The notes beneath the pieces were generated by a model. The model ran no database searches, was not told the origin of the DNA, and was given only the letters and a program-made list of their open reading frames with translations. Positions 6,499 to 14,389 of a stretch of DNA of 35,964 nt are shown here, one piece after another. Location of the stretch: positions 1-35,964 of the forward strand of contig SFOK01000007.1 in NCBI GenBank assembly GCA_004552395.1. The letters run 5' to 3'. The stretch comes from Bacteroidales bacterium (GTDB taxonomy: Bacteria > Bacteroidota > Bacteroidia > Bacteroidales > Muribaculaceae). The translations under genes were made by a program, and so were the position numbers. The stretch's first letter is position 1; every line of letters starts with the position of its first letter.

Positions 6499-8418
6499 AT
6501 GAGAAACCGCTATACCGCACTTACAGCAATCCTCTTCTCCACCGCCATTGCTTCGGCTACTCCGGCCGCCGCGACCACGACATCAACAGCCACCGCAACT
6601 ACCGAATCGGCATCGGCCAATCCGGCCGATACGGTGAGGGTGCTCGACGAGTTGGTGGTGGTGGAGAGTGCCGCCAAGGCACCGGTGCCTCTGCTGCCGC
6701 TCGACGTCAGAGTGGTGGGCGAGCGCACGATAGCCAACAGCACAGAGACGAACGTGCTCCCCGTGCTTCAGAACCGTGTGCCGGGCATGTTCGTGACCGA
6801 GCGCGGCATGGCGGGCTACGGCGTGAGCGGCGGCTCGGCCGGGTCTGTGGCGATACGCGGCGTGGGCGGCATAGGCAAGGTCCTGTTTATGATCGACGGT
6901 CAGCCGCAGTGGGCCGGCATATTCGGTCACTCCCTGCCCGACACATATGTAACCAACGATATAGAGCGCGTGGAGGTGGTCTCCGGTCCGTCGTCGCTGC
7001 TCTACGGCTCCGGGGCCATGGGCGGATCGGTGAACCTGATAACCCGCCGCCCCGCAGAGGAGGGTTTCGCGGGTAATCTGCGTGCCCAGGCCGGCAGCTA
7101 CGGCACGATGAAGTACGGTCTGAGGGGGTCGTGGCACAAAGGGGGTCTGCGTGCCCTCGCCGCCGCGAGCTACGAGCGCAGCGACGGTTCGCGCCGCGGA
7201 ATGGGCTATTGGCTCGCAAACCAGTACGCCGCGGTGAGCTACGGCTTCAACCCGCACTGGGAGGCCGGCGCCAACTTCATGATCACAGAAACGAAGGCCG
7301 ACAACCCCGGCGACATATATCAGGAGAAACCGCTCGGCATGTGGGCCCGTCAGGTTCGCTACACCACCGCCCTCTTCGTCAAGAACCGCTACGACTTCGC
7401 CTCAGGCGGCCTGCAGGCTTACTGGAACCGGGGCGACCACACGATCGACGACGGACTATCGGGCGGCGTGCCGCGCACTTACCTGTTCCATTCCCACGAT
7501 TACAATATGGGGGTGACGCTCTACGAGACGCTCCATCCCTGGGCCGACGTCGACCTGAGCGCCGGCATAGACTTCAAGCACTGGGGAGGCAACGCCCACA
7601 ACACCGACAAGTCCACGAAGGAGGAGTCGCCGATCGTCGACAGGCATGTCAACGAGATAGCCGGCTACCTTATGATGCAGCAGGCACTCTGGCAGCAGCG
7701 CCTCAGTCTCAACGCCGGCGTAAGGCTCGAGCACTCGAGCCAGTTCGGCAATCAGTGGGTGCCTCAAGCCGGCTTCATACTGCGTCCGCTGCAGGGCTCG
7801 CGGCTCAAGTTCAACTACGCCCGCGGCTTCCGCTCGCCCAACATTCGCGAGCTGTATATGTACCCGCCTCACAACCCGGACCTGGAGCCCGAGCGCATGG
7901 ACAACTATGAGGTGGAGCTTCGTCAGCAGCTTCTCAACGGACGACTTGACCTTGGCCTCGCACTCTATTATATCCACGGCGACAATATGATACAGACCGT
8001 TCGCCGCGACGGCAAGCCACTCAATGTGAACACAGGCCGGTTCATCAACAAGGGCTTCGAGATCGATGCTACGTTCGCCGCCGCCGCAGACTGGACCCTC
8101 ACAGCCAACTATGCTTATCTGCACACCGACACACGTATCGTGGGAGCTCCGCGCAACAAGCTGTTCGGCGAGGCCGACTACACGCCCGGCCGCTGGCATT
8201 TCGCCCTGGACGTGACCGGTATCTGGGACCTGGCCACGGAGAAGAACGAGCAGAGCTATGCCCTTCTCGGCGCCCTTGTCGGCTGCTCGGTACCTGTCAA
8301 GCTGCCTCTCGAGGTCTTCGTGAAGGGCGAGAACCTGACCGCCACACGCTATGAGGTGAACTACGGCTTCCCGATGCCCCGCGCCACCGTGATGGCCGGC
8401 TTCGATCTCCGTTTTTAA
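6499..8418 (+). CDS. TonB-dependent outer-membrane receptor
   Basis: A 639-residue receptor for energised uptake of a scarce ligand (metal-siderophore, haem or cobalamin type) across the outer membrane. A signal peptide (about 1-24) is followed by an Ala/Thr-rich linker and a TonB-box-like segment (VRVLDELVVV, near 50). The plug domain (about 60-190) shows VAIRGVGG, the segment VLFMIDGQP and the plug end IERVEVVSGPSSLLYGSGAMGGSVNLIT. The beta-barrel ends in phenylalanine (MAGFDLRF). It lacks the SusC carboxypeptidase-like N-terminal domain and has no SusD partner, so it belongs to the classical BtuB/FepA-like group. The ligand cannot be told. The start at 6499 is chosen because the promoter lies just upstream. 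The TIGR02757 gene follows after 36 bases. Confidence 0.93.
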   Translation: MRNRYTALTAILFSTAIASATPAAATTTSTATATTESASANPADTVRVLDELVVVESAAKAPVPLLPLDVRVVGERTIANSTETNVLPVLQNRVPGMFVTERGMAGYGVSGGSAGSVAIRGVGGIGKVLFMIDGQPQWAGIFGHSLPDTYVTNDIERVEVVSGPSSLLYGSGAMGGSVNLITRRPAEEGFAGNLRAQAGSYGTMKYGLRGSWHKGGLRALAAASYERSDGSRRGMGYWLANQYAAVSYGFNPHWEAGANFMITETKADNPGDIYQEKPLGMWARQVRYTTALFVKNRYDFASGGLQAYWNRGDHTIDDGLSGGVPRTYLFHSHDYNMGVTLYETLHPWADVDLSAGIDFKHWGGNAHNTDKSTKEESPIVDRHVNEIAGYLMMQQALWQQRLSLNAGVRLEHSSQFGNQWVPQAGFILRPLQGSRLKFNYARGFRSPNIRELYMYPPHNPDLEPERMDNYEVELRQQLLNGRLDLGLALYYIHGDNMIQTVRRDGKPLNVNTGRFINKGFEIDATFAAAADWTLTANYAYLHTDTRIVGAPRNKLFGEADYTPGRWHFALDVTGIWDLATEKNEQSYALLGALVGCSVPVKLPLEVFVKGENLTATRYEVNYGFPMPRATVMAGFDLRF

Positions 8419-8454
8419 TCTCCCTTTTTCGATCCGGTATACACGCGCATAGAT

Positions 8455-9231
8455 ATGCAATCGATAAAGAATCTGCTCGACGAGGCTGCCGCCCGCATAG
8501 AGACACCCGAGTTCATAGCCGATGATCCGGTGCAGTTTCCGCGCCTCTTCAGCTCGCTGCCCGACATAGAGATAACGGCGCTCTGCACGGCCCTGATGGC
8601 CTGGGGGAACCGCCGCATGATACTGCGCGACGCCCGCAGGCTCTTGGAGATCATGGATATGCAGCCGCACCGGTGGGTGAAGGAGAGCGGCTGGCGCGAT
8701 CTCGACCCGGCCTTGAACCTGCACCGCACCCTCTTTGTGCGCGACCTGAGCCGTCTGCTCGAGGCGCTGCGCAAGATCTACAGCCGCTATCCGACGCTCG
8801 AGGCGTTCATGGAGGCCGAGGGTGTGAGCCGCTGCGAGGCCCCGGCGTGGGAGTTCGCCGCCCGGTTGCAGCAGATCATGCTCGCGGACGGCGAGGGGGC
8901 ATGTCCGCAGTGCATACCCTCGCGTATGGGCACCACGCCGCTCAAACGGTTCAACATGGCGTTCCGGTGGCTCGTGCGCCGCGACTCGCCCGTCGACTTG
9001 GGTGTCTGGCGGTCGATCTCGCCCTCGCAATTGTATATACCGCTCGATGTGCATGTGGGACGCATAAGCCGCGAGACGGGTCTGCTGCTCCGCCGAAGCA
9101 ACGACCGCAAGGCTGTGGAGGAGCTCACCGGCCGTCTCCGCGAGCTACTGCCCGAGGACCCTACGCGCTATGACTTCGCGCTCTTCGGCCTCGGCATAGA
9201 GCGTAAGGAGTCGGCTTTAAAGAGGGAGTGA
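8455..9231 (+). CDS. TIGR02757 (DUF2400) family protein
   Basis: A 258-residue cytoplasmic protein common in Bacteroidota, of unknown function. The family pattern is visible: DPVQFPRLFSSLPDIEITALCTALMAWGNR near residue 25, then LKRFNMAFRWLVRRDSPVDLGVWRSISPSQLYIPLDVHVGRISRETGLL near residues 160-210. The WLVRR...VD.G.W and PLD.H.G segments resemble the HhH-GPD DNA-glycosylase fold in general plan, which is a weak hint only. It starts 36 bases after the receptor gene and is probably co-transcribed. The upstream ATG context is A/T-rich as expected. Confidence 0.85.
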   Translation: MQSIKNLLDEAAARIETPEFIADDPVQFPRLFSSLPDIEITALCTALMAWGNRRMILRDARRLLEIMDMQPHRWVKESGWRDLDPALNLHRTLFVRDLSRLLEALRKIYSRYPTLEAFMEAEGVSRCEAPAWEFAARLQQIMLADGEGACPQCIPSRMGTTPLKRFNMAFRWLVRRDSPVDLGVWRSISPSQLYIPLDVHVGRISRETGLLLRRSNDRKAVEELTGRLRELLPEDPTRYDFALFGLGIERKESALKRE

Positions 9232-9262
9232 ACGAGCAAGCTCACACCGCCGACTGATTTTT

Positions 9263-9298
9263 GCTAACTTAGAAATTATCAGCTACCTTAGAAATTTT
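9263..9298. repeat. 17-base imperfect direct repeat between convergent genes
   Basis: GCTAACTTAGAAATTAT (9263-9279) and GCTACCTTAGAAATTTT (9282-9298) differ at two positions. They fill most of the 86-base gap between the convergent TIGR02757 and methyltransferase genes. No hairpin terminator was seen in this gap. Confidence 0.7.
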
Positions 9299-9317
9299 AG
9301 GAAAGTATTCGGGTCTT

Positions 9318-10904
9318 TTAGCTCCCGGGGGTACGGATGCGCCACTGAGCCGGGTAGAGATTGTTGGCGCGGTTACCCAAGAATTTCGCAAATCCGAGTC
9401 GCAGGCCGCGGTAGGTGACCATGAAATAACCTTTGCGGTCGAGTCCGGCACGGCGACAGGCCTCGGGGAGTAGCTCGGCTTCGCGCCGCAGATACGACAG
9501 AGCTTCGTCGCGCGTCAGCTCCACTTCGGGATATATCTCGGAGAGGCGCGGGAGTCCGGCGCCAAGGGCCAGCGCCTGATCGGGTATGAAGTCGCGTCCT
9601 TTCACCTGGCCGGCCTCTATGCCGGCGCCCAAGAGGCGGGTCGCTGAAGCGAGAGTCGCGACGAGCTGTTCACGACCCGCAGGCAGGAAACGGAACCTGT
9701 CGCCATACGCGGCGAGTGTATACCCTTCCGGGAGCACGGCCGCTATGCGGCTCAGGTCCTCCGGGAAGCTCTGTCCGCGGCCTTTGCCTTTATTCTTCGC
9801 GTTGTTTTTCGCGGGACGCTCCTTGCGGCCGGCGCGGTCCTTGTGGTCGATCCGCTCGGCGGCGGCTCCCGGGTCTGTCGGTTTTCTCACCACAGCTAAG
9901 AAGAGACCCTCGCCGACGGTGATGTGCGGCATGAACCTCAGCGCCGGGATATCTTCGGCTTCGCCTTCTTTGAGGGCGCCCGGGATACCAAAACGTTCGT
10001 TGAAAAGAGTGTCGACGGGTTCGGCGCCGTAGGTATCTATAAGGTAGCGGATCCGGTCCTCGTCCTCGGCGAGGTTGAACGTGCATGTGCTGTAGACGAG
10101 CAGGCCGCCGGGACGCAGAGCCGTCCACACATTGTCGAGGATCTCGCGCTGAAGGGCCGCGCAGTCGCGCACGAGCTGTTCGCTCCACTGGCGGCGCGCC
10201 TCCTCATCCTTGCGCATCATCCCTTCGCCGGAGCAGGGAGCATCCACGGAGACGACGTCGAACACACCGCGCAGCTTGCGGAAGGCGGCCGTGTCGCCGC
10301 AGGTCACGGCCGCGTTGCCGTAGCCCCACTTCTCCACATTCTCGAGGAGGATGTTGGCCCGCTGCGCCACGAACTCGTTGGCCACGACGAAGGAATCTTC
10401 GGAGAGGCCGGCGAGTATGGCTGTGGTCTTGCCGCCGGGGGCCGCGCATGCGTCGAGCCAGAGGAGGGCTTCGCCGCTTTCGCCTTCGCCGCTCAGCTCG
10501 CGGGAGGCGAAACGGGCCGTCTCGGTGAGTATCATCGACGCCGGGTCCTGCACGTAGAAGACTCCGGCGTGCAGCTCCGGCATGAAAGTGAAGGCCGGGC
10601 GTTCAGGCAGCAGCAGCCCTTCTTCGCAGCGGTCGATCCTCTCCGCGCCCGGGAAGAGCCGCTCACTAACTGTGTCGGACGACAGCCGCTCGCACTCCGC
10701 GACCTTGCGCGGGTTGAGCCTCACGCCCGTGGCCGGGGCGGAAGCGGAGAGAGCACCAAGCAGCGGCTCGGCCTCATCTCCGAGCTGGCGGCGCATCAGG
10801 TCGCAGAACTCCGGCTTCAGCTCCACCGAAGGCCTCGCCTGCCCCTCGGCACTACCCTGAGAGGTATTCTTATTTTCCACCGTATATTTATGCGGGTTTT
10901 CCAC
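9318..10904 (-). CDS. RsmF-like 16S rRNA cytosine-C5 methyltransferase
   Basis: This SAM-dependent RNA m5C methyltransferase belongs to the NOL1/NOP2/Sun family, most like RsmF/YebU. The SAM-binding motif reads LDACAAPGGKTTAIL (about 145-160). DAPCSGEGMMRK (about 220) and STCTFNLAEDEDRI (about 272) supply the two conserved cysteines used in catalysis. The last 150 residues match the C-terminal RsmF/PUA-like region. At 528 residues it is full length. The start is uncertain: the GTG at 10904 overlaps the sufE stop by 17 bases, and the family domain only begins near residue 28 (LKPEFCDLMRRQLG). GTG codons at 10880 and 10826 are alternatives. The overlap implies coupling to sufE. Confidence 0.9.
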   Translation of the reverse strand: MENPHKYTVENKNTSQGSAEGQARPSVELKPEFCDLMRRQLGDEAEPLLGALSASAPATGVRLNPRKVAECERLSSDTVSERLFPGAERIDRCEEGLLLPERPAFTFMPELHAGVFYVQDPASMILTETARFASRELSGEGESGEALLWLDACAAPGGKTTAILAGLSEDSFVVANEFVAQRANILLENVEKWGYGNAAVTCGDTAAFRKLRGVFDVVSVDAPCSGEGMMRKDEEARRQWSEQLVRDCAALQREILDNVWTALRPGGLLVYSTCTFNLAEDEDRIRYLIDTYGAEPVDTLFNERFGIPGALKEGEAEDIPALRFMPHITVGEGLFLAVVRKPTDPGAAAERIDHKDRAGRKERPAKNNAKNKGKGRGQSFPEDLSRIAAVLPEGYTLAAYGDRFRFLPAGREQLVATLASATRLLGAGIEAGQVKGRDFIPDQALALGAGLPRLSEIYPEVELTRDEALSYLRREAELLPEACRRAGLDRKGYFMVTYRGLRLGFAKFLGNRANNLYPAQWRIRTPGS

Positions 10905-11328
10905 CGGCTTGGTCGATTGCGCGGAAAGCGGCGGCGTAGAGGCGCATCTGCTTCACCATGGATACCAGACCGTTGCTTCGTGTGGGCGAGAGGTGTTCCT
11001 TCAGCCCTATGCTGTCTATGAAATAGAGGTCGGCGCCAAGGATCTCGTCGGGCGTGCGGTCGGAGAGGACGCGGAGCAGCAGGGCCACTATACCCTTGAC
11101 AATCAGCGCGTCGGAGTCGGCGCGGAAGATCACCTTGCCGTCCTTCTCCTCAGCCACGATCCATACGCGGCTCTGGCAGCCCTCGATCAGATTCTCGGGC
11201 GTTTTCTCGCTTTCCGGGAGAGGGGGAAGGGTGCCTCCCAGCTCTATGATATATGCGTAGCGGTCCATCCAGTCGGTGAGCCCCTCGAACTCCTCTATAA
11301 TCTCGTCTTGTGTCTCGTTTATACTCAT
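10888..11328 (-). CDS. sufE: SufE family Fe-S cluster assembly protein
   Basis: SufE accepts persulfide sulfur from the cysteine desulfurase SufS and passes it to the SUF scaffold. The 146-residue protein shows the family outline, with YIIELG.LPPLPE near residue 26-40, the acceptor cysteine C51 in LIEGCQSRVW, and GLKEHLSPTRSNGL near residue 108-121. It is the first gene of a two-gene unit with the RNA methyltransferase, whose start overlaps its end. No other suf gene is in the window. A TAACTTTG box lies 41 bases upstream of the ATG. Confidence 0.95.
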   Translation of the reverse strand: MSINETQDEIIEEFEGLTDWMDRYAYIIELGGTLPPLPESEKTPENLIEGCQSRVWIVAEEKDGKVIFRADSDALIVKGIVALLLRVLSDRTPDEILGADLYFIDSIGLKEHLSPTRSNGLVSMVKQMRLYAAAFRAIDQAGGKPA

Positions 11329-11368
11329 CTCTTTAGAGCTTGTTTAACAAAAAAACTCTTTTGGACCG

Positions 11369-11376
11369 CAAAGTTA
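11369..11376 (-). promoter_or_regulatory. -7 box of the sufE promoter
   Basis: On the minus strand this reads TAACTTTG, a perfect -7 element, 41 bases before the sufE ATG. No TTTG is present at the usual -33 distance, so it may be a weaker or activated promoter. Confidence 0.65.
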
Positions 11377-11408
11377 CAAAAAAAGCGCGTGAATGAGAAG
11401 TCCGCCGC

Positions 11409-11449
11409 CACCGATTAGCACCGATTAGACGGGAAAATTGGGGAATTTT
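11409..11449. promoter_or_regulatory. Tandem 10-base repeat and inverted repeat (operator candidates)
   Basis: CACCGATTAG is repeated exactly head to tail, one helical turn apart, followed 5 bases later by the AAAATT/AATTTT inverted repeat. They sit about 35-75 bases upstream of the plus-strand -7 box, where an activator would bind. No regulator can be named. Confidence 0.45.
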
Positions 11450-11482
11450 TCGGCATATGCTATCGGTTAACAATTTTTTTCG

Positions 11483-11490
11483 TAACTTTG
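11483..11490 (+). promoter_or_regulatory. -7 box of the lipoprotein cluster promoter
   Basis: TAACTTTG is a perfect -7 element. No TTTG lies near 11459-11462, where the -33 element would be, which fits an activator-dependent promoter. Transcription would start near 11496, leaving a leader of about 175 bases. Confidence 0.7.
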
Positions 11491-11515
11491 CAATTATTTG
11501 GCTAAGTAAGTCCGC

Positions 11516-11653
11516 GCCTATAGCAGACCCCAAAGCCGGGGATCCCGAGGACCTGAGCCGTAGGCAGATGCAGGGCCGCCGGAACGGCGCCGGGCAGCAG
11601 CCATGTCATAGCAGCAAAACCGCTAAGCCGAACCGGAGAAAACCGGCGAGGCT
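11516..11653 (+). ncRNA. Structured 5' leader of the lipoprotein cluster (unknown class)
   Basis: Several helices can be drawn in order: GCCTA/TAGGC (11516-11520/11561-11565) enclosing CCCC/GGGG (11528-11531/11538-11541); GCCG/CGGC (11575-11578/11585-11588); TAGC/GCTA (11609-11612/11622-11625); and AGCC-gaa-CCGG/CCGG-cga-GGCT (11626-11636/11643-11653). The last two abut and could stack. No TPP, cobalamin, FMN or other riboswitch consensus was recognised. Individual helices are short, so the fold is a hypothesis. Confidence 0.4.
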
Positions 11654-11672
11654 GCAACATAAAACACAGCGT

Positions 11673-14132
11673 ATGAAACACTTAAAACCATTGCTTCTGG
11701 CAGCCGGAGGGCTTCTCTCCCTCACCGCTTGCCACGACGACAACCCCTGGAACATGGGGGAAGGCCAGGGGCGAATCGTACCCAAAGTGAGCGCCGACCC
11801 GGGAGTAACCGATGTGGTCGGCACGCGCGATGGCGAAGGTTATCCCGTGCCTGAGGCAAACCAGCTCAAGCTCACCCTCAACAAAGTGGACGGGAGCTTC
11901 AGCAGTTCCTGGGAATCAGTAGACCTCTTCCCTACCGACAAGGCTTTCACTATCGGAGCCTACACACTCGAGGCTTCCTACGGCACCGAGGGCGAAGAGG
12001 GATTCGAACGACCCTATTTCTACGGCTCCACCAACTTCAATGTGCTTGAAGAGGAGACCGCCAACCCGTCAGTCACGGCGACACTGGCCAACTGTATGGT
12101 CAGTGTGGATTATACTGAAGATTTTATCCACTATTTCAAATCGTACTCGACTCAGCTGCACTCGGCCGGAGGTGACTTCATCACCTTCATACCGGACGAG
12201 AGCCGCCCGGCCTTCCTCAATCCCGGCCAGTGCACCGTCACAGTCAACATAGTGAAGCAGAACGGTGTGAGCGCCACACTGGAAGCCGCCAAGATCGACA
12301 CACAGGCCCGCCACCACTATCACCTCACGCTCGATGTAAACGGCGGCCAGACCGGCGACGCCCAGCTTGTGGTCAACTTCGACGACTCGCTCACCACAGA
12401 GGATGTGGTCATAGACCTGACCGACGACCTGCTGCTCTCGCCCGAGCCTAAGGTCGTGGCCCACGGCTTCACACCGGACCGGCCCCTCACAGTCATAGAG
12501 GGCTCCGAGCCCGACGAGCCGACCTACTTCGTGGTCAACGCTCAGGGAGGTCTGGCTTCGGCCACTCTGACCACCGAGTCGCCCGAGCTGATACGTCTCG
12601 GCATGCCGGCCGAGATCGACCTGATGGCAGCCACCGAGGCGCAGAAGACTCTCCTTCAGCAGCTTGGCCTCGAGGTGAACGGCCTCTTCACCAAGCCCGA
12701 CAAGATGGCAAAGGTGGACTTCAGCAAGCTTGTGGCCAACATCAAAGGGGCCGGCACCCACAAGTTCTCGCTTGTGGTGAAGGACAAGCTGAGCAAGGTG
12801 AACCTGCCCGTGACCTGCATCGTGCAGACCGAGGCTGTGGTTCTCGACCTTCTCTCCACCACAGGCATCTTCCTTGGCGACACCGAAGCCACTGTCAAAG
12901 TGGATTACAACGGCTCCAACCCGCAGAAGAACATCACAGTGGAGAGCATCGACGCTTACGGTGTCTGGAAAGCCTGCGCTATCAAGAGCATCACCGCAAC
13001 TACCCGTGCGTCTGAGGCTTACAATATCAAGTTCGAGATACCCGACACAGAGGATGATGTGAAGATCCGCCTCAAATACAAAGGCACAGTGACCGACTCC
13101 GGTATCCTGGTACGCAGCGGTGTGGCTCTGACCACGACTCCCGGCGATACCTGGGCTACCAAGACCATCTGCGGCATCACAAAGAAGGCCGACATAGCCT
13201 ACAGCTCGCTGAAATTCTATGTGAGCAAAGACGGCGGCAGCTGGGCCACAGCTCAGGCCACTGTCGACGAGAGCACAGGCAAGGTGACCTTTACCGGCCT
13301 GACCCCCGGCTCCAACTACAAGGTTAAAGCCACAGAGACAGGCCAATATGAGGAGAACTATCCCTCCCTCTCCTTCACGACAGAGGCGGCACTCCAACCT
13401 CAGGACGCCAACATGGACAACTGGGGCCACGACTCCGGATGGACGAGAGGATCTTCTGTTGCAGGCGGCCAGACCATCTACCAGTATTTCGTAGGCTCGG
13501 CCAACAACAGCTACTGGGCCACGCGAAACGCTCTGACAGCAAACGACTTCGGCTATAACTCAACATATTACAACGCATACTCGGGCACTTACGGAGTGGC
13601 CAACGGCAGCGGTCAGGCAGCCGAGATCTGCTCCGAAGGCTACGCCAAGACAGCAGCCAACACCTTCACACGATTGGGAGGCAACTGCAACAAAGTGGAC
13701 GCCGGCATGCTCTTCATGGGCACCTACAGCTACGACGAGAACTCCGACAAGGAGACCTTCAGCTACGGCCGCCCGTTCACCTCGCGCCCCACATCGCTTC
13801 AGTTCGACTACAAGTATGAGCCTTGCAGCGGCGAGCAGTTCGAGGTTGTGGTTGTGATCGAGAACCGCAACGGCGGCAAGACCACCGAATTGGCCAGATA
13901 CGTGTACCACTCCGGCGACGCAAAGAGTGCGTTCACCACACTGACCATACCTCTAACCTACACCAACACCTCGCTGAAAGCCACCCACGCCTACGTGATC
14001 TTTATGAGTTCCACGGCGTCGAGCCCCGCCAAGAACGATGTGGTCGGCTCTATGGGAGCCTTCCAGGGCTATAAGGACGCGCGCTACATCGGCAGCAAGC
14101 TGACAGTGGACAACATCACCTTCAAGTATTAA
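11673..14132 (+). CDS. Surface lipoprotein with DUF4493, FN3-like and PCMF modules
   Basis: An 819-residue predicted lipoprotein of unknown function, first gene of the cluster. The lipobox is LTAC with Cys20; the following HDDN is an acidic export signal of the kind that places Bacteroidota lipoproteins on the cell surface. Residues about 30-250 match DUF4493 (AFTIGAYTLEASYGTEGEEGFERPYFYG, then ATLANCMVSVDY). A second beta-rich part spans about 270-470, an FN3-like domain about 480-575, and from about 578 (DANMDNW) a divergent PCMF domain (PF13201) runs to the end. PCMF is named a putative carbohydrate metabolism domain, but no enzyme activity is shown for it. The ATG at 11673 gives the signal peptide MKHLKPLLLAAGGLLSLTAC, and it lies after the promoter. 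Confidence 0.8.
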   Translation: MKHLKPLLLAAGGLLSLTACHDDNPWNMGEGQGRIVPKVSADPGVTDVVGTRDGEGYPVPEANQLKLTLNKVDGSFSSSWESVDLFPTDKAFTIGAYTLEASYGTEGEEGFERPYFYGSTNFNVLEEETANPSVTATLANCMVSVDYTEDFIHYFKSYSTQLHSAGGDFITFIPDESRPAFLNPGQCTVTVNIVKQNGVSATLEAAKIDTQARHHYHLTLDVNGGQTGDAQLVVNFDDSLTTEDVVIDLTDDLLLSPEPKVVAHGFTPDRPLTVIEGSEPDEPTYFVVNAQGGLASATLTTESPELIRLGMPAEIDLMAATEAQKTLLQQLGLEVNGLFTKPDKMAKVDFSKLVANIKGAGTHKFSLVVKDKLSKVNLPVTCIVQTEAVVLDLLSTTGIFLGDTEATVKVDYNGSNPQKNITVESIDAYGVWKACAIKSITATTRASEAYNIKFEIPDTEDDVKIRLKYKGTVTDSGILVRSGVALTTTPGDTWATKTICGITKKADIAYSSLKFYVSKDGGSWATAQATVDESTGKVTFTGLTPGSNYKVKATETGQYEENYPSLSFTTEAALQPQDANMDNWGHDSGWTRGSSVAGGQTIYQYFVGSANNSYWATRNALTANDFGYNSTYYNAYSGTYGVANGSGQAAEICSEGYAKTAANTFTRLGGNCNKVDAGMLFMGTYSYDENSDKETFSYGRPFTSRPTSLQFDYKYEPCSGEQFEVVVVIENRNGGKTTELARYVYHSGDAKSAFTTLTIPLTYTNTSLKATHAYVIFMSSTASSPAKNDVVGSMGAFQGYKDARYIGSKLTVDNITFKY

Positions 14133-14205
14133 TCCTGCAAGGTATTCAAGTATTTATCTTAAGTAATTCTCAGAAATTAGTTAATATTAACTTTAAACAT
14201 AAGTC

Positions 14206-14342
14206 AAATAACTGCTTATGAAATTTTGAAGCCTTTTGAGTGCTTTTTTCGCTTTCGTTCAGTTGCTTAGAACACGCTAAGCTCCTTCACTCAATCAAAA
14301 AAATCATCTCAAACTTCAATCAAAATTTCTATAAGCTAATTT
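14206..14342. repeat. 137-base imperfect inverted repeat between two lipoprotein genes
   Basis: The two halves match over most of their length. From outside in: AAAT/ATTT (14206-14209/14339-14342), GCTTAT/ATAAGC (14214-14219/14331-14336), GAAATTTTGA/TCAAAATTTC (14220-14229/14320-14329), partial pairing through the T-rich and A-rich middles, and GCTTAG/CTAAGC (14265-14270/14277-14282) around a 6-base loop. A related sequence flanks it on both sides: CAAGGTATTCAAGTAT at 14138-14153 and CAAGGTTTCAAGTAT at 14357-14371, each followed by TAAGTAA. The element is clearly more A+T-rich than its surroundings. It could be a MITE-like insertion or a long RNA hairpin. Confidence 0.75.
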
Positions 14343-14389
14343 CTTCGACTTACTTACAAGGTTTCAAGTATAAGTAACAGAAAGACAAG

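Larger units (their letters stand above)
11329..11672. other. Divergent control region between sufE and the lipoprotein cluster
   Basis: This 344-base gap holds the sufE -7 box (11369-11376), a tandem 10-base repeat CACCGATTAG (11409-11418 and 11419-11428), an inverted repeat AAAATT-GGGG-AATTTT (11434-11449), the cluster -7 box (11483-11490) and a structured leader. An in-frame ATG at 11457 exists upstream of the lipoprotein start, but it lies before the promoter and does not give a signal peptide. Confidence 0.75.

Noticed and set aside
7456..9054. 532-codon open frame on the minus strand opposite the receptor and TIGR02757 genes
   Set aside because: It lies antisense to two well-supported genes, is rich in His and Arg with no family features, and results from the G+C-rich codon pattern of the sense genes.
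9232..9317. Bidirectional terminator between convergent genes
   Set aside because: No stem of useful length followed by T-runs is visible; only a direct repeat.
11457..11672. Upstream in-frame extension of the first lipoprotein
   Set aside because: It begins before the promoter -7 box and would bury the signal peptide 72 residues inside the protein.
12069..13430. 453-codon open frame on the minus strand opposite the first lipoprotein gene
   Set aside because: Antisense shadow: low-complexity Val/Gly/His composition, no signal or domain, and a clear lipoprotein on the other strand.
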